Assembly: GCF_000485595.1 (NCBI RefSeq)
Contig: NW_014577189.1
Span: forward strand, 377,572-441,571
Direction: 5' to 3'
Length of the DNA: 64,000 bases
Origin: Priapulus caudatus
Taxonomy: Eukaryota > Priapulida > Priapulimorpha > Priapulimorphida > Priapulidae
Shown here: positions 39,501-53,900 of the stretch, one piece after another
How the letters are laid out: every line of letters starts with the position of its first letter
Numbering within the stretch: the stretch's first letter is position 1
Translations under genes and position numbers: made by a program
The notes under the pieces: generated by a model
Told to the model about the DNA's origin: nothing
Seen by the model: only the letters and a program-made list of their open reading frames with translations
Database searches by the model: none

Positions 39501-42500
39501 TCAACCACGTTTGGCACGTATAGGCGTTTGTGGTAATAGCCCTGGGCAGGCGAATACATACGTACCCATGTGGCTCAATGTGGGATATTTTATAACACTC
39601 ATAACTGGATCTTTATTTGGGGGGCGGGGGGGAAATACATCAACCAGAAAAATTTTTTTTTGTTTACATGTTGCTGCTAATACGCATCCGCATCTAAAAA
39701 TAAAGATTTAATACCGTTGTGAATTACTTTATATTAATACTGATTATACTATTTAATTATACTGATTTAATAACCGGCGTATTAAAGCGCAGTTTTGCTG
39801 ACAAACGTAGTCCGTGGGCAGTATATATATCTGGTGAGCGTGGACTGCAGATGTAAAAAAAGGCCGAGCTGTTTTCAGTTGGATTTAAGTTCAGCTATAG
39901 TTCAGACCAAGTTAGGTCTTGTCAAATGCTTTTAACTGAACCATAAATGAAAAGTGGCAAGTTGCATCATTTATAACGCATTAACTATAATGCTCTCACT
40001 GCGCATTAGGGGTGTTCGAGTACATCACGTAATTAATGAAATAGAGCACAAAAAAGGTTAAGTCAGCATGGGATATTTTTCTACAAACCTTAAGCTTGAA
40101 TGACAGGAGATTGTGCCATACTCTTTGTCTTTGATCGGCTTTTTCAGATAATAATATCGATGGCACCTTGCCCTATGCGTAGTTCTGCCGAGTACCCAGT
40201 CCTGACGAAGGTTGATTGGCAGTAAACTGGTTCCGAGGCAGAAACCGACAGCAGTGACAGAAATACAGCCACCATCGTCGACACCATAACACAAGCCACA
40301 GCTTAACTCAATATAAAAATATCACCTGCCGTGACATAAAGTCGCAATGTGACGGTGGGCGTGCAATATGCAGCATTAAAAAAAACTGCATGCACGATTG
40401 ATTATGATTGCTGTCAGACGGCAGCGAAAAAAATACACGGGAGACGGCGAGCGAGTTTAGCGTCGGACCGTCACTTTAAAGCGCTCTGGTAGACAACAAT
40501 TACGAGAGCGAATTATGGAGGGGAGATACGAGGAAAAATCGCTCCCGCGGCACCCGGAGTGCCCGCAGCCCACCAGTTTTTGCTCAGGCACCAGTGCTCT
40601 GACGAAACTGCCGGTCCTCCTGACCGGCAGCTTTTTTTCCTTCATATTACGCTGAAAGTGACTAGCGTATCGCAACGGCAGTTTTGAGCGACAGACTTGT
40701 AAAGCCGGAGAACCGCAAAGAGAGTGTAACAACCGGTCGCTCAACGTAGAGCGGGGTATCCAAAACATCTAGAGCCGCATGAACTCCCTCAAGCATGATT
40801 CGGCGCACACGAACAAAAACTCGCGACAGTCTCAGAATCGATTGTGGCAGTCGCCGGATGTATGTGGCGAGGCCAAGGCTGTAGCTTCCATGCTGACGTA
40901 GTCAATCAGGATGCAGCTTGTAGAATCGCATGATTGTCCGCCGGCGTCCACGTCCGTGCACGTCCGGCCGTCCGTCCTCGTGCGTCGCGTCATACAGTTG
41001 GGCACAAATCTGTAACAGCAATTCGACGTACGGTACACGACTAATTCGGGACTCGGGGGGGGAATCGTGAAAAGGACTCGGATGACAAATTGGGGGTCAA
41101 GGGTCTAAGAGGTGAAGATTGTAAAGAGGGGGAATATTTCCCCCTTAACTTAAGATATGAGGAGGAAAATACGGAATCGCGGCAACATATCTTGACTCTA
41201 TGTCTTTAATATCACGGTGTATGTGTGATGGGCAGGAAACCCATCCCAGTGCGAAATTGTGGGGGTCACAGGTCAAAGGGCAGGGAGGGAAAGGTCAGAT
41301 ATCAGACATTTTCTGAGGACATAGCCTAATGGACAGAGTGAAAAACTTTTTTGTTTCAGCGCTGACCTACCATTTTTATCACTTTATTGAAAGGACCATG
41401 AAATGTGCTTTCCACTGACCTGCGAAGAGTAAGTGTCTGATAACCTTTTGACCCTCAAGAGGAGGGTTAAACATGGATTCCTGAACTGCCTCAATGACAT
41501 CACAGTGTTGTCATGTTCATGGCACATCCATAATCTAGAAACCCAATAAGCCTGGATAGCCGAACGCCTACAGCACAGGCGTCACGGCTCAAAGGTCCTT
41601 GGATCGAATCCCATCAGATTTTTTATTATTTACCTGTTTTCTGGATTTTTCTATCTTTATCCATTTAACTATTTTTTTCCAATTAACTTAAATATTTACA
41701 TGATTTATTTACAACAATTTAATAACAACAAATAATTTTTACAACAATTAATTATTTTTAATAATAGGGTTAGGGTTAGGGTCACAAATTCACAATGCAC
41801 CATAAAACAGGAGTTTCAGGCACGCGATTTGTATCAACCAATGGGATTTGGGAGGTATGCAGAATGCAGAAGGTTGATGAAATGATGTGTACGCAACTGC
41901 GTATCTGCGCCTAACAAAGGTGTCACTACGCACGACCTAAATGTTACGTTTATAACCGTAGCAACAGACCGCAGAGGAGCCCAGACGCTCTGCGGCTCTT
42001 GTTACGTGGTGGTAGAGTTAATATACCCTTATTAAATCAATACTGTGTAAGTCAGCCACCTTTAACTAAGTAGAACCATTACGCGGTTATTTAGTACGTT
42101 TTGCGAATATAATTGCAAATAATTCTGATGCGTGAGACTTGTGAACGTGTTTGTACTAAATTGCTGCTGTGATAAGAATGAGTTTGTATCCATTCCTAGC
42201 GAATTCATGTTGAGTACATGTTGAAACACAGGGGTTAACAAAATGGCGAATAAATTAAAGAAGTGTTAGGGTCTTTAAGTTTTCACTCCCAATTTCGCAT
42301 TTACGGTATTTAACGAAATCGACATGCCAGTGTGGCCATGCATATGGCTGCAGAAAATTATTTTTTAACGTTTTGAAATTCATGAGAAGTAGGAAAAGTA
42401 TCACGTGATTCGTGTCGAGCAAATATAGATTTTTAATTGTCTTTAAACACGGAACGTGGCCATTTATCGGTTTACGAAAAATATGACGTTTATAGCATGT

Positions 42501-45500
42501 TTGCTCGTTTTCTTTCAGCCGCGCAGAAATCAGGAAGCTAACAGAGTGCTTCACAAGGTTGTTCATGGATCCTCACAGCAAGGTAAGAAGAAGGCTTGCT
42601 GAGACAATGCTATGGAACTACTTGCTAAAAAAAAACATTTCTGGGTTACTTATTGACCGCATCAACTTGGCTCTTTTCATAATTACGTGTGGCTATATAT
42701 CTGACGTGTCATGGTCATTGCCAGTTATAACTTCGCACACTAAACTATTGTTTATTAATAAGTTGTATCTATATATATATATGTATTATATTTGAAGATA
42801 TACAGGTTTCTGTGGACACAGAATCACGTTGAGAACTGAATCTTGACGTGAGATTGNNNNNNNNNNAAAAAGAAGGAAATTTCATCATTTTTTTATTATG
42901 ACAATTGTTTGCCTTCGAAACTCTCATCGCTCGCGTTCATTTTACATGCCTCCACAGTACACTGGAGACAGGCGTATTGTCTAGACGCATTGTCTGGTTC
43001 GCTTGATACAATGTAATCACATGTATGCTGGCGCTTGCAAATATGCCGTGCGCCCGTGTATGCTCGCGGTAGAATGCTGCACGTGCGTACGTGTGCCCTC
43101 GCTCCGCGAATTGCTCGCTCTCTTTTGAATGAGATTAGCACGTAAGAAACAATTATTTTTATCACATAGACACTTTTAAATTTTAGTGGCCCGATCGGGC
43201 CACCAAATTTTAACTTTTGGAAATTTTGGTGGCCCGACATCAAGTTTCCACCGGGCCACCGCTAGTGTCGAGCCTTGATATATATATGTATTATATTTGA
43301 AGATATACAGGTTTCTGTGGACACAGAATCACGTTGAGAACTGAATCTTGACGTGAGATTGTTGTTTTTTGTAGGTGTTCAGCATGTTTCTCGACATGCT
43401 GATGGACTTTGTGTCAGTCTACAGGAATGAGTTGCACGATTGGTTGTATGTGTTGTTAACACGCCTCCTCAGCAAGATGGGCGCCGACATGCTTGGCTCT
43501 GTGCACTCTAAGTGCCAGCGAGCACTCGACCTCGTGAGGTGAGAATACGTGGTTGTGTGGGGACCCGTCATCCGTCACTCAACCTTGACACATCAGGATG
43601 CTCGAATGCATATATATATTATGTACATATGCATGTTCGTGCATTCGTGCATGCGTGTAATACGTTTTCAGTTTCTTAAGTTAGTTGAGTAACATCACAA
43701 GCAATAAGGGAATTCGACCATCAGTGTCACGTAAATTCTGAAGTTTTAAGCAACATATCCTGGTGTTTAATGATGATTTAATGTAATTCTTTCATCGCAG
43801 AAGTTCTTCTACCCACCATATGAACTTTGTGCATGGGTATTGACATCACTCTTCTCTTATTGCAGGGAATCGTTTCCATACGACCAGCAATTAATAGTTA
43901 CAATGAAGTTCATCATAGATCAAACTCAGACTCCAAATCTCAAGGTACGTGATCGTTTTTACTAATATAACGCACTGCATCTCTGAGTGAGCATTTCCGT
44001 GTTATGATATTTAATATTTCACATTTTGATTAGTTATTATAAAGCTACTTGCGACGTCGGTGATGTATTCATACATAATCCCTCTCTAGTTAGCCAGTGT
44101 GTACATCGTGTTGACATATATGTAACCATGTAATATTTGGTAAAATTTCAAAATCAAATCAAAAATCATCCGAGCTCATTCGTTAGCTCCGACAAGCCTC
44201 CTGGTTACTCTCTATGGTGTCACACATTTTTAGTAGAAGTAGCAATCTTAGTGATTATCGGGTCAATTTCAAAACCTCGATGAGGTGAATTTAAACACGT
44301 CTATGAACCCTAGTAGTGTGCGGCTCTGTCATTATTTCAATTAAATTGATAATCAAATAATATTGTTACGTACCCTGAGGGCGGTTTACAAAAAAATGTT
44401 TAAATAGCAGTACGAAAAAAATGTCAACTCAATAAATTTTATATAAAACTGTATAAATAATTGTCAACTGAATAAATTTTATATGAAACTGTATAAATAC
44501 TTGTCAACTAGATAAATTTTATATGAAACTATAAAAAATCGTCAACTGGATAAATTTTATATGAAACTGTATTTAATTCACAAACCAAATACAATCACCG
44601 TGTAGATTCTGAAGCTCGCCTGGCCGTCACAGTGGGGTGGTTGTTGTAAGGCGTGTATTCTTCTGCAGGTGAAGGTCGCACTGCTCACGTACATGCTGCG
44701 TCTTATCGACCTCATGGAGGCGGAAGAGTTCACCAACAGCAGCGACACCCGCCTCGCTGTCTCGCGCATCATCACGTGGACCAACGAACCGAAATCAAGC
44801 GAAATCAGAAAGGTACGAACTAGTGTCAGCTTAACCAACGTGATGCAACTGATCGGAATCCATCGCGCAATCGAAGAAGTGCTATAGCGTATACCTACGC
44901 GCCGCAATCGCTAGTTTTGCTTTAGGTCTCGGATGCTTTTTTCGTTTTCGGATTGTCACGAGAACAGGTGCTAAGAGATCGAGCTCTGGGCGGACACATG
45001 GTACGATGAAACTTGCATTTTGATGGCGGCGCTCATACCACGTTCTCTTGTTTGCAGTTGTCTCAGATGCTACTGATCGCTTTGTTCAACCTGAACACGG
45101 CAGAGTTCAGCATGCTACTGTCTGCTCTTCCCAAGACCTTTCAGGTACGTTATTGACATGTTATTACAGCTGGACAGATGATTATCACATATCTTTGGTA
45201 GTAGTAGCAGGTGGTAGCAATTTCATTTGCCACAGACATAATGCCCCAGCAGGGTCAAATCATTGATCTATTTATGCTATTTATCCATTCGGTCGGCATT
45301 CATTCAATCAGTCGAATGATGTTGATTGACTTTAAGATTACAATAAATTATTTTGACCTGACTGAGATAACCAACCCATCCTGGATATTATTGATAGTTT
45401 CATCAAACTAACCCAATTTGTACGTGGCGCACACAGGATATCAACTAAGTCACGCGACGTCACCACGCATTGTTCTAGAACGCCCCATGCAGATTGACTA

Positions 45501-48500
45501 TATGTACTGCTCGTTAATCACGCTAGTCATGAGATAGATCATTGGTGTACAACTCCGCGACGGCTCGACGACGATAGTCTGTCGCGACATGCCACTGCAT
45601 CCGACGAAGCATCGCGCCGTGCACGCGCTCCCCCGCCTCGCCATCCTCACGCGGTTCACCCTAACCCCGTGTTTCCTCGTCGTTGCGCCCCCCGCAGGAC
45701 AGCGCCACAAAGATCCTCAACAGCCACCTGACGTACGTGAGGAACGGCAGCAGCAGCAACGGCGACGCCGACAGGAAGTCTCCGATCAAGTCGCCGTCGG
45801 CGGCGTTCCCCGGCAGCGGCGGCGCGGCGAGCAGACGCACGCCGGCGACGACGCCGACGTCGACGACCGCGCCCCGGCATCACTTCGACGCGGAGAACAT
45901 GAACCCGGAGGAGATCTACAAGTCACTGCGGCAGACGACCCGAGAAATACAGAACTACAGGTGAGGGTGCAGTTCAGTTCTCGCTGACCCGAGAAATACA
46001 GAACTACAGGTGAGAGTGCAGTTCAGTTCTCGCTGACCCGAGAAATACAGAACTACAGGTGAGGGTGCAGCCCGGTTCTTGTTGACGGAAGATCCAGAGA
46101 GAGGCATTCGACGCTCTCTCGCTGGCCGGGCGTCGATGTATCGAGGTGGCTGCTGCACCGTGTTTACTCCAAGCTGCAGTTGTCGCGACAGTGGGTGTCT
46201 GGTGGCCATCGACGTTAATATCATCGTCGTCAAATGCCAGTGTTTTATGTCAGTTGGATGGTAGTGATAAGTTTGATTGTAAGTTTGGTGTACACGCGTT
46301 TGTTAGCACGCGAGTTGATAGTCGCGTTGTTGATGTGCTGCAGTTTCGAGGCGGCACTGGGCAAGGAGGAGGTGAAGCACCGGAAGGAGAGAGACACGAC
46401 GTCGCAGGACAGCGGTATACAGAGCTCTCTCCCCGATGTGAGAGGCGATTCTCCAGATGCCTCTAAGGTACGTGGACGACTGCGTTTCTACTGCACCACG
46501 GCATTTTTAGGTGGTTTAGAGCAATTTGTGAGATAAGTTCTGTCATCATGTTAGCTGGAGGAACAGCCATACTAATAAAAGAGTAGTGCAAATGTAGAAA
46601 TTGTAAGATGATCATAATAAATGATAAGGAGTGATGCTGGATATTTATTAAATAATTAATTAATTAATCATATTAAAGGAACTCGGATGTTAATACCAAG
46701 CTAATATTAAAAAATCCATACTGTAAAAGTTACGGTAATGAAGAAACATAACAAAGCATATAAATTTGTTAGGTAACCTAAGAAAGTCACCACATCACAA
46801 ACACACTTCCTAATAATAGATTAATTTCCATTTCTCTTGGAAATTGTACATCTGAATCAGGTTCCTTCTATATTATTAGAAATATTGTGAATTAAAAACA
46901 TTGCCAAATGGAAATTTCATAATACAACAATGCTCTCATTAAAACTTAATCTATGATTAAAACATTCATAAGTACTCGTCACTAAATGATAGTACATTTG
47001 CTCTAATACTCGTTGTTGCATTTCAGCTTAGTGACACAAAAATTTTTGGGGGGTTGTATTTTAGTGGCACTAAAATTAAATCCGAGGTCAAAACTCGTTC
47101 CAAAGTCTGTCCACGTGATTTCACTCAAACACCATTAAAAATAATTACCATCAAATAGGTTCGACCAATGGTTTAACATCCGGAAAATTCATCAATACCT
47201 GATTTTTCATATATCTGAGCCTACTCTGCAAGCACCACTCTGCGTGTATGCGAATTAACAAGTGCCCCCTTGTCTGGTTGCACGAAACGTGGCGACACTG
47301 GCGCATACGTTATATGGTGCTCTGTGGGGCAGGCCCATGCTATGTAGAAAATATCCTAATAAGTAATATAACTAGTGTAGTTACGTACGCCAGCTTTGCA
47401 TCTATTTCTGTAACGCATGAATATTTTAGGGCAACGTCGAATTGCATGCTGCTATGATACTCGGCATAAAAATTTACTCATCCCCATCAACGTAGCAAGC
47501 AGTAGGCATGAATGGACGGCAGAATGTCACAAATGTCAAGCAGTCGATTGTTCTTTATGCCTCTAAGCTTATAATACCAGGTGTGCAGCTCGGAAGTGGA
47601 GCAACTCAACTATTGGCAACTGGTTTTATAGTGAGCTGAATCGTAGCTTGTGTTGCGCGCACGTCTGCAAGTGAACTGTTTTGTGTGTGAACTGTCTGTT
47701 GAACTGTGTTCAACCGTATGAATCCGGTTGCACTCGGGTTAACAGTCACGCAGGGACGAATTACCTGCTCTGGAATATTAATAACTAATGTCGTCATGAG
47801 TTCAGTTCCCGGGTTAAATGTCACGTGAAGTTGACAGTTGTTAGTGTCTGGCTGTAGCTGCCGAGGTGATCTGATTGATCGACTGATCTGTAGTTGCTCT
47901 CAGTTACGAGTATAATATATGTAACTCATGACAACTAGCGATTTTATTTGTTGATCACACTTTTTGATCACGCGTTTATGTCTTGCAAAAGCTGGCTACA
48001 TGTTGCTGCTGGTCGTAGCCAACAGAATACCGGTCAATCTTGTGTTGGCTGATTTCGGTAACAATCCCAACATATATAAGCAGGGAATCATCAATTCTTT
48101 ACCGTGGCGCTGATAGGAGCTAGATATAGGTTATAGGAACTAAAGCTTTTCGCTTTACCTGCATAACGGGCATGCCGCTTTCCCAAGTTTACGCTAATGT
48201 TACTATTTATAATCTGCGGCAGTATAGATCACTTATTAGCGACCCTGCCAGTCTGTAACAGCTTATTCAAATAAAAGCTTGATGATGTTCAGAGGAGTAT
48301 GGCTTGATGAGGACAGAATACATGCGTAGGTTTCCATGTAGCATACCAAGTGTAGCGTAATTACATTCAGCTGAAAAGAAGCTGTGCGAAAGGTTGATCG
48401 CTTGCACGTGACCGTGGTAAATTATGGTGCAGTGTCGACGAATAAAAATTCGTGTGTTGTTATCAATCTATTGAGTCATACTCCCCTGATATGCCCCCCC

Positions 48501-50893
48501 CTCCCCCGCTTGGAAGCCGTGAGAACTAAGCCGGTCCTAGCGATCCACTGATGGCGATTCCTAGTGTTACTTGTCACCCCGTCGTCTCACCACGTCAGCA
48601 CCACTGATCTCTTTATACTAATGTCTTAGTGTACAGCGATCAGTGGTCAGTACGCTGGCACTCTCACCCTGCATCTCCCCGCAGCGCGTAACATAGGTGT
48701 ACATGCTTGACCAGCAGTACATTCGGCTGGAGAACGACTGCCGTCGGCATAGCTCGTAGTTGTCGCTGTTGGGTGAAGCTGCATGGAAAAGCCGGTCCAT
48801 GTGTGCGTACATGTCATCGTCTGCTACGATGCCCCCAAATTCGATTTTGCGAGCAACAGCACGGTTAATTTAATGCGCACGCACGGCGGTAGCATTTCCA
48901 TGAAGCTTCGCCGAGCATACGAACTCGTAGCAACAGCATCTTCGGAAGATAGGCGGTCTCTTGTCGGATGTGCTGCTTGTCGCGCTAATTCACGAGCTCC
49001 TCCCCGTTAGCAGCATCCGATCGGGACGCGTATCTCGCCAGCGCCCCCTGGTAGAAGCATTGCGATTGTCGCGCATGCTCTCGCCGGCTCCCTCTAGTGA
49101 CAGCGACCCCGACGTGCCGAAACACAACGCGTGCGTTCTGTTTCTCTAGTGCTCGCCCCTGTGTCTGCGCATTCAGCACAGTCCGGCTGCGCACGACTCG
49201 GCCGCGCGCAGTCGCATCCCCATGCCCCGGAGTCGGCAGGGGTCCGCCACCACCGATCACAGTCCCATCCACCGGCATGCTCCTCACAGCCCCAGCATGG
49301 CACAGCCAAGCCCCACTGCTCTGCATAGTCCTAACAGTTCGACCTTCCCGCATCTCGTGAGTATTATCGCGGCCGCGGCGACCTCAGTGTTGGTGATGGT
49401 TTGCGAGCTAACGGGATTGGTGGTTTTCCTGCTGCGGCTACTAACATTATAGGAATGGGTCGTTAGTGTTTGCCACGTGATGCTTTGGCATCGTGCTGCG
49501 ATGTCTGTAGCTGAACACTATTGCTGTTGCTTATCACTGAAGTAGCTATAGTTTTAACAGCTCGATTCATAGACACAGATGGTTCACGGACAGCACAAAA
49601 GACGAATATTTGAAATTTAAATTCGAAATGTTGAACTGGTCATATAACTATCATACAAGCCTTGCATTTAATATGAGGTAGAGGTTTGTCTATGAATCGT
49701 CTTTTAAATGTCCGAGAATTGTCAGTGGCACTTCAAACTTCTATGAAGCTTGAATCTATGAATTGTAACGCTAGTCATAGAGTAGCATTCTGAGCTAGTC
49801 AACCTAGCTGTTAACCTATCAACCTAGTCCTGTTCATTTCATTTTTCCCTCCTGTCTCAAACTTTCATTACACTCGTTTCAATAGGCGGGCGTATGGTTT
49901 TACCTTGGGATGCATTTTCACAGTGATGTTGATGCTAGTGTTGCATGCTTGCATGAATGTTATACTGCATGTAAACATTTCCACGAGAGTTGAGCCTTCA
50001 ATATTGCTTGATACGAGAAAGCTGAATCTATTGTATGGTAGTGATGATAAGCTCGAACGTGGTGGTGACTATGTAGCAATGCTACAGAGGTAACACTAAC
50101 ACTTTTGACTTTGCAGAAGAATGGCTATGATCGGGCTGCCCTTGCAGAAGCAGTGTTTGACGTTGAGAACGAAATCTTCAATGAAGGTAAGGCGATCATT
50201 GCATATAAGACTGACTTGATGTATGAACAAATTCAATACTTTGACTGTGGCATGGTGTGGAAGCAGCTAAATTGTCTCCTCTACAGTATTAGGTTTGAGA
50301 GATCGGCAGCTAATAAGACATCGCACTCTGCTTGGTCTATATTTATAAAGATAGTTTTATCACAACCAATCTATATGGAGCATTTATCTTTCAGATACAT
50401 GGATCATGCTAGATTTAGAACAATAAAATCATTCGCAGTAATAGTTTTTAAAGTCCATGGTATTAGCTTTTAGTATCCATATTTACACACCTTCCAAATA
50501 TTTCTAATAAAGTCCGAGTGAAAGTCGTTTAGAAATGAATCTCGAGTACGGAAACAAACCAAGTAATCTTTTAACATCATGACTGTTCGTCGCGTGTCGA
50601 CTCCCCCGCCGTTGCAGAGTTCCCCGACGACCAGAACGATGTGATAGCAGAGATCCTCACGGAGCTGTCGAATCACAACGAGCGCTTCTCGGAACGCGAG
50701 GATGCTCTCAAGCAGCTGATGCGGCTCGTGCGCGACGGCTCGCGCCCGCTGTGGGAGGAACACTTCAAGACCGTGCTGCTGATGCTGCTGGAAACGCTCG
50801 GAGATACCAGCGTGAGTAGTGAAGCCATCGCTGCTCCATTCTCACTTGTGTTGAGGGGGGGGGGTGCCTGCATGTGTGTAAGAGAAAGTCTGT

Positions 50894-50946
<53 letters not shown>

Positions 50947-53900
50947 CGTGCGTGCGTCATGTCTCACCTCCTCACGTCTCACCTCCTCACGTCTCATCGT
51001 CTCGCGTGTGTCTTGCCGCAGGCGTCGATCCGCACGCTGTCGCTGCGCGTGCTGCGTGAGATCATGCACGGCTACCCGCAGCGCTTCGACGAGTACGCGG
51101 AGCTGACGATGCTGCGCATCCTCGAGGCGCACCGCGACGGCGAGAAGGAGGTGGCGCGCGCGGCCGAGGACGCGGCGGCGACGCTCGCGACCGTGCTGCC
51201 GCGCGATACGTGCGTGCGCGTGCTGCGGCCGATCGTCGAGACGAGTGATTTCCCCGTCAGCTACGCCGCCATCAAGATGCTGCAGAAGGTCGTCGAGGCG
51301 ATGAGCGAGGACGAGGTGCGCGCCGTGCTGCCGGACGTCGTGCCGGGACTTGTCAAGGTCAGTACGGGAGGGGTCAAGGTGAGGTCGCGAGCCACGCACG
51401 GCAGGTGGTATATATTTATCTATCTGCCCTCGCGGAATAACTACACCAACACTCGCCCACCCTCGCAGTGTTGGATATAGGAGCAGGTTTGGTCTACCCC
51501 CCCCCCCCCTCCCCTCACCGGCTAAGACTGGTAGCCTCTGGGGAGGACTGGTTTATTTTCGTGGATCTTACTATCGGTTGCATGGGAGAAATAAAAAATT
51601 TGGGACTGGCTGGGTTTGGATAATTATTTCCATCACTGCGGCCCCCTTCTTTTCCCACATATGCATATCGTTTCTATGTGGGCCAGACTTGCCAAATTTA
51701 TGTGCAAACTTGACCACTAAATTGTCAACCCTGCAGTTACTGCCGCCAATCGGTGATGTACCTGTAGTAGGACCCCTCAAATAAAGCAGTCTGGTCTGCA
51801 ATGAGTGGCGATTTTTCACTGATCGATTGAGCGGAGCGGAGCGTGTAACCGTTGTCGTGGCAACATTGCAGGGCTACGACGCGACGGAGAGCGCCGCGCG
51901 CAAGGCGAGCTGCTTCTGCCTTGTCGCCATACACCTGGCGGTCGGCGACGACCTTCTGACGTACCTGTCCGACCTTAACGGCAGCAAGGTGTGTATCGCG
52001 CAGACGCTAGCCGTCATCAGTGAGGACGGGGAGGAGGGAGTCGATGCTGCCGTCGCGTGCGGCCCGGGGGGAGGGGGCGGGAAGCGAGAGCCACAAGGTG
52101 AGGCGCCCGAGGGGAGGCATGGGGGAGAATCCCCGGATGGCTGTTTATTTTCTGGCCTTGTGGAGAAGCTTGAGGAAAAGGTCCTGAAAGATGGTACCTT
52201 ACTGAAGCTGGAGAAAGTACTTGGGGAGGAGGCCCTTGGAGGCTGTACCTTGGCAGTGATAGAGAGCAAGCTGAGTGAGGACACCCTGAATGATGATGCT
52301 ACACATGAGTTAGAGGGAAAGCCTGGGGAGGACACCCTGAATGATAATGCTCCATGTGAGCTAGAGGGAAAGCCTGGGGAGGACACCCTGAATGATGATA
52401 ATGCTACATGTGAGTTTAGAGGGAAAGCCGTGCGAGGACGCCCCTGAATGATAATGCTCTATATGAGCTAGAGGAGCCTGGGGAGGATGCCCTGATGATA
52501 ATGCTCCATATGAGCTAGAGGAGAAGCCTGTGGAGGACACCTGATGATAATGCTCCATGTGAGTTAGGAGGAAAGCCTGGGGAGGGCACCCTGAATGATA
52601 ATGCTCTATATGAGCTAGAGGGAAAGCCTGGGGAGGACACCCTGAATGATAATGCTCTATATGAGCTAGAGGGAAAGCCTGGAGGACTTCTCTGAATGAT
52701 ATCGTCCATGTGAGTTAGAGGGAAAGCCTGGGGAGGACACCCTGAATGATAATGCTCCATGTGAGTTAGAGGGAAAGCTGGGAGGACGCCCCTGAATGAT
52801 AATGCTCCATGTGAGCTAGAGGGAAAGCCTGGGGAGGACACCCTGAATGATAATGCTCCATGTGAGTTAGAGGGAAAGCCTGGGGAGGACACCCTGAATG
52901 ATAATGCTCCATGTGAGTTAGAGGGAAAGCCTGGGAGGACCCCCTGAATGATAATGCCTTCATGTGAGTTAGAGGGAATGCCTGTGGAGGACACCCTGAA
53001 TGATAATACTCCATGTGAGTTAGGGGGAAAGCCTGGGAGGACGCCCTGAATGATAATGCTCCATATGAGCTAGAGGAGACAGACGCTGTGGAGGACACCC
53101 CTGAATGATAATACTCCATGTGAGTTGAGAGGAATGCTGGGAGGACACCCTGACATGATAATGCTGCTATATGAGCTAGAGGGAGCCTGGGGAGGAACGC
53201 CCTGAATGTAATGCTCATATGAGCTGCAGAGGGAAAGCCTGGGGAGGAGCCCCTGAATGATAATGCTCTAATGAGTTAGAGGAAAGCCTGGGGAGGACGC
53301 CTGCGATGATAATGCTTCATGTGAGTTAGAGGGAAAGCCTGGGGAGGACACCCTGAATGATAATGCTCTATATGAGCTAGAGGGAAAGCCTGGGGAGGAC
53401 ACCCTGAATGATAATATAACTACATGTGAGTTAGAGGAAAGCCTGGGAGGACACCCTGAATGATAATGCTTCATATGAGCTAGAGGAAAGCCTGGGGAGG
53501 CCACCCTGAATGATAATGCTAGCCATGTGAGTTAGAGGGAAAGCCTGGGGAGGACACCCTGAATGATAATTGCTGCTATATATGACTAGAGGGAAAGCCT
53601 GGGGGACACCCTGAATGATAATGCGTTCATGTGAGTTAGAGGGAAGCCTGGGGAGGATGCCCCTGAATGATAATGCTCTATATGAGTTAGAGGGAAAGCC
53701 TGGGGAGGACGCCCTGAATGATAATGCTTCTGTGAGTTAGAGGAAAGCCTGGGGAGGGACACCCTGAATGATAATGCTCCATGTGAGTTAGAGGGAAAGC
53801 CTGGGGAGGACACCCTGAATGATGATAATACACGTGATTCACGTATCCTAGTGGAAGGAATCTCAGAAGGGTAGCACCTCACCAGTTAAAGGAGAAGTCT

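Larger units (their letters stand above)
20972..42518 (+). other. 21.5-kb repeat-filled intron inside TOG3
   Basis: It splits the codon between RTL and SRAEIRK of TOG3. In order it holds: a block also at 31.08 kb; an N gap; an about 83-bp tandem array; a doubled 210-bp block; a 20/41-bp minisatellite; gene fragment copy 1; a 5.7-kb transposon; further duplicated blocks; gene fragment copies 2 and 3; and a 560-bp repeat shared with 60.2-60.8 kb. Nothing here looks like an additional CLASP exon. Confidence 0.9.

Noticed and set aside
41551-41625. A functional tRNA gene
   Set aside because: A- and B-box-like words are present, but the T arm and acceptor stem do not pair; kept only as a tRNA-like relic.
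42896-43243. 115-codon minus-strand open frame in the insert next to the 10-N gap
   Set aside because: No domain recognised, and the sequence sits in a doubtful insert with GGGCCACC repeats; insufficient support for a gene.
52361-53882. Minus-strand open frames with HMEHYHSGCPPQAFPL repeats
   Set aside because: Antisense of the 17-codon array; openness on this strand follows from the 51-bp period, and the + strand has the in-frame link to CLASP.
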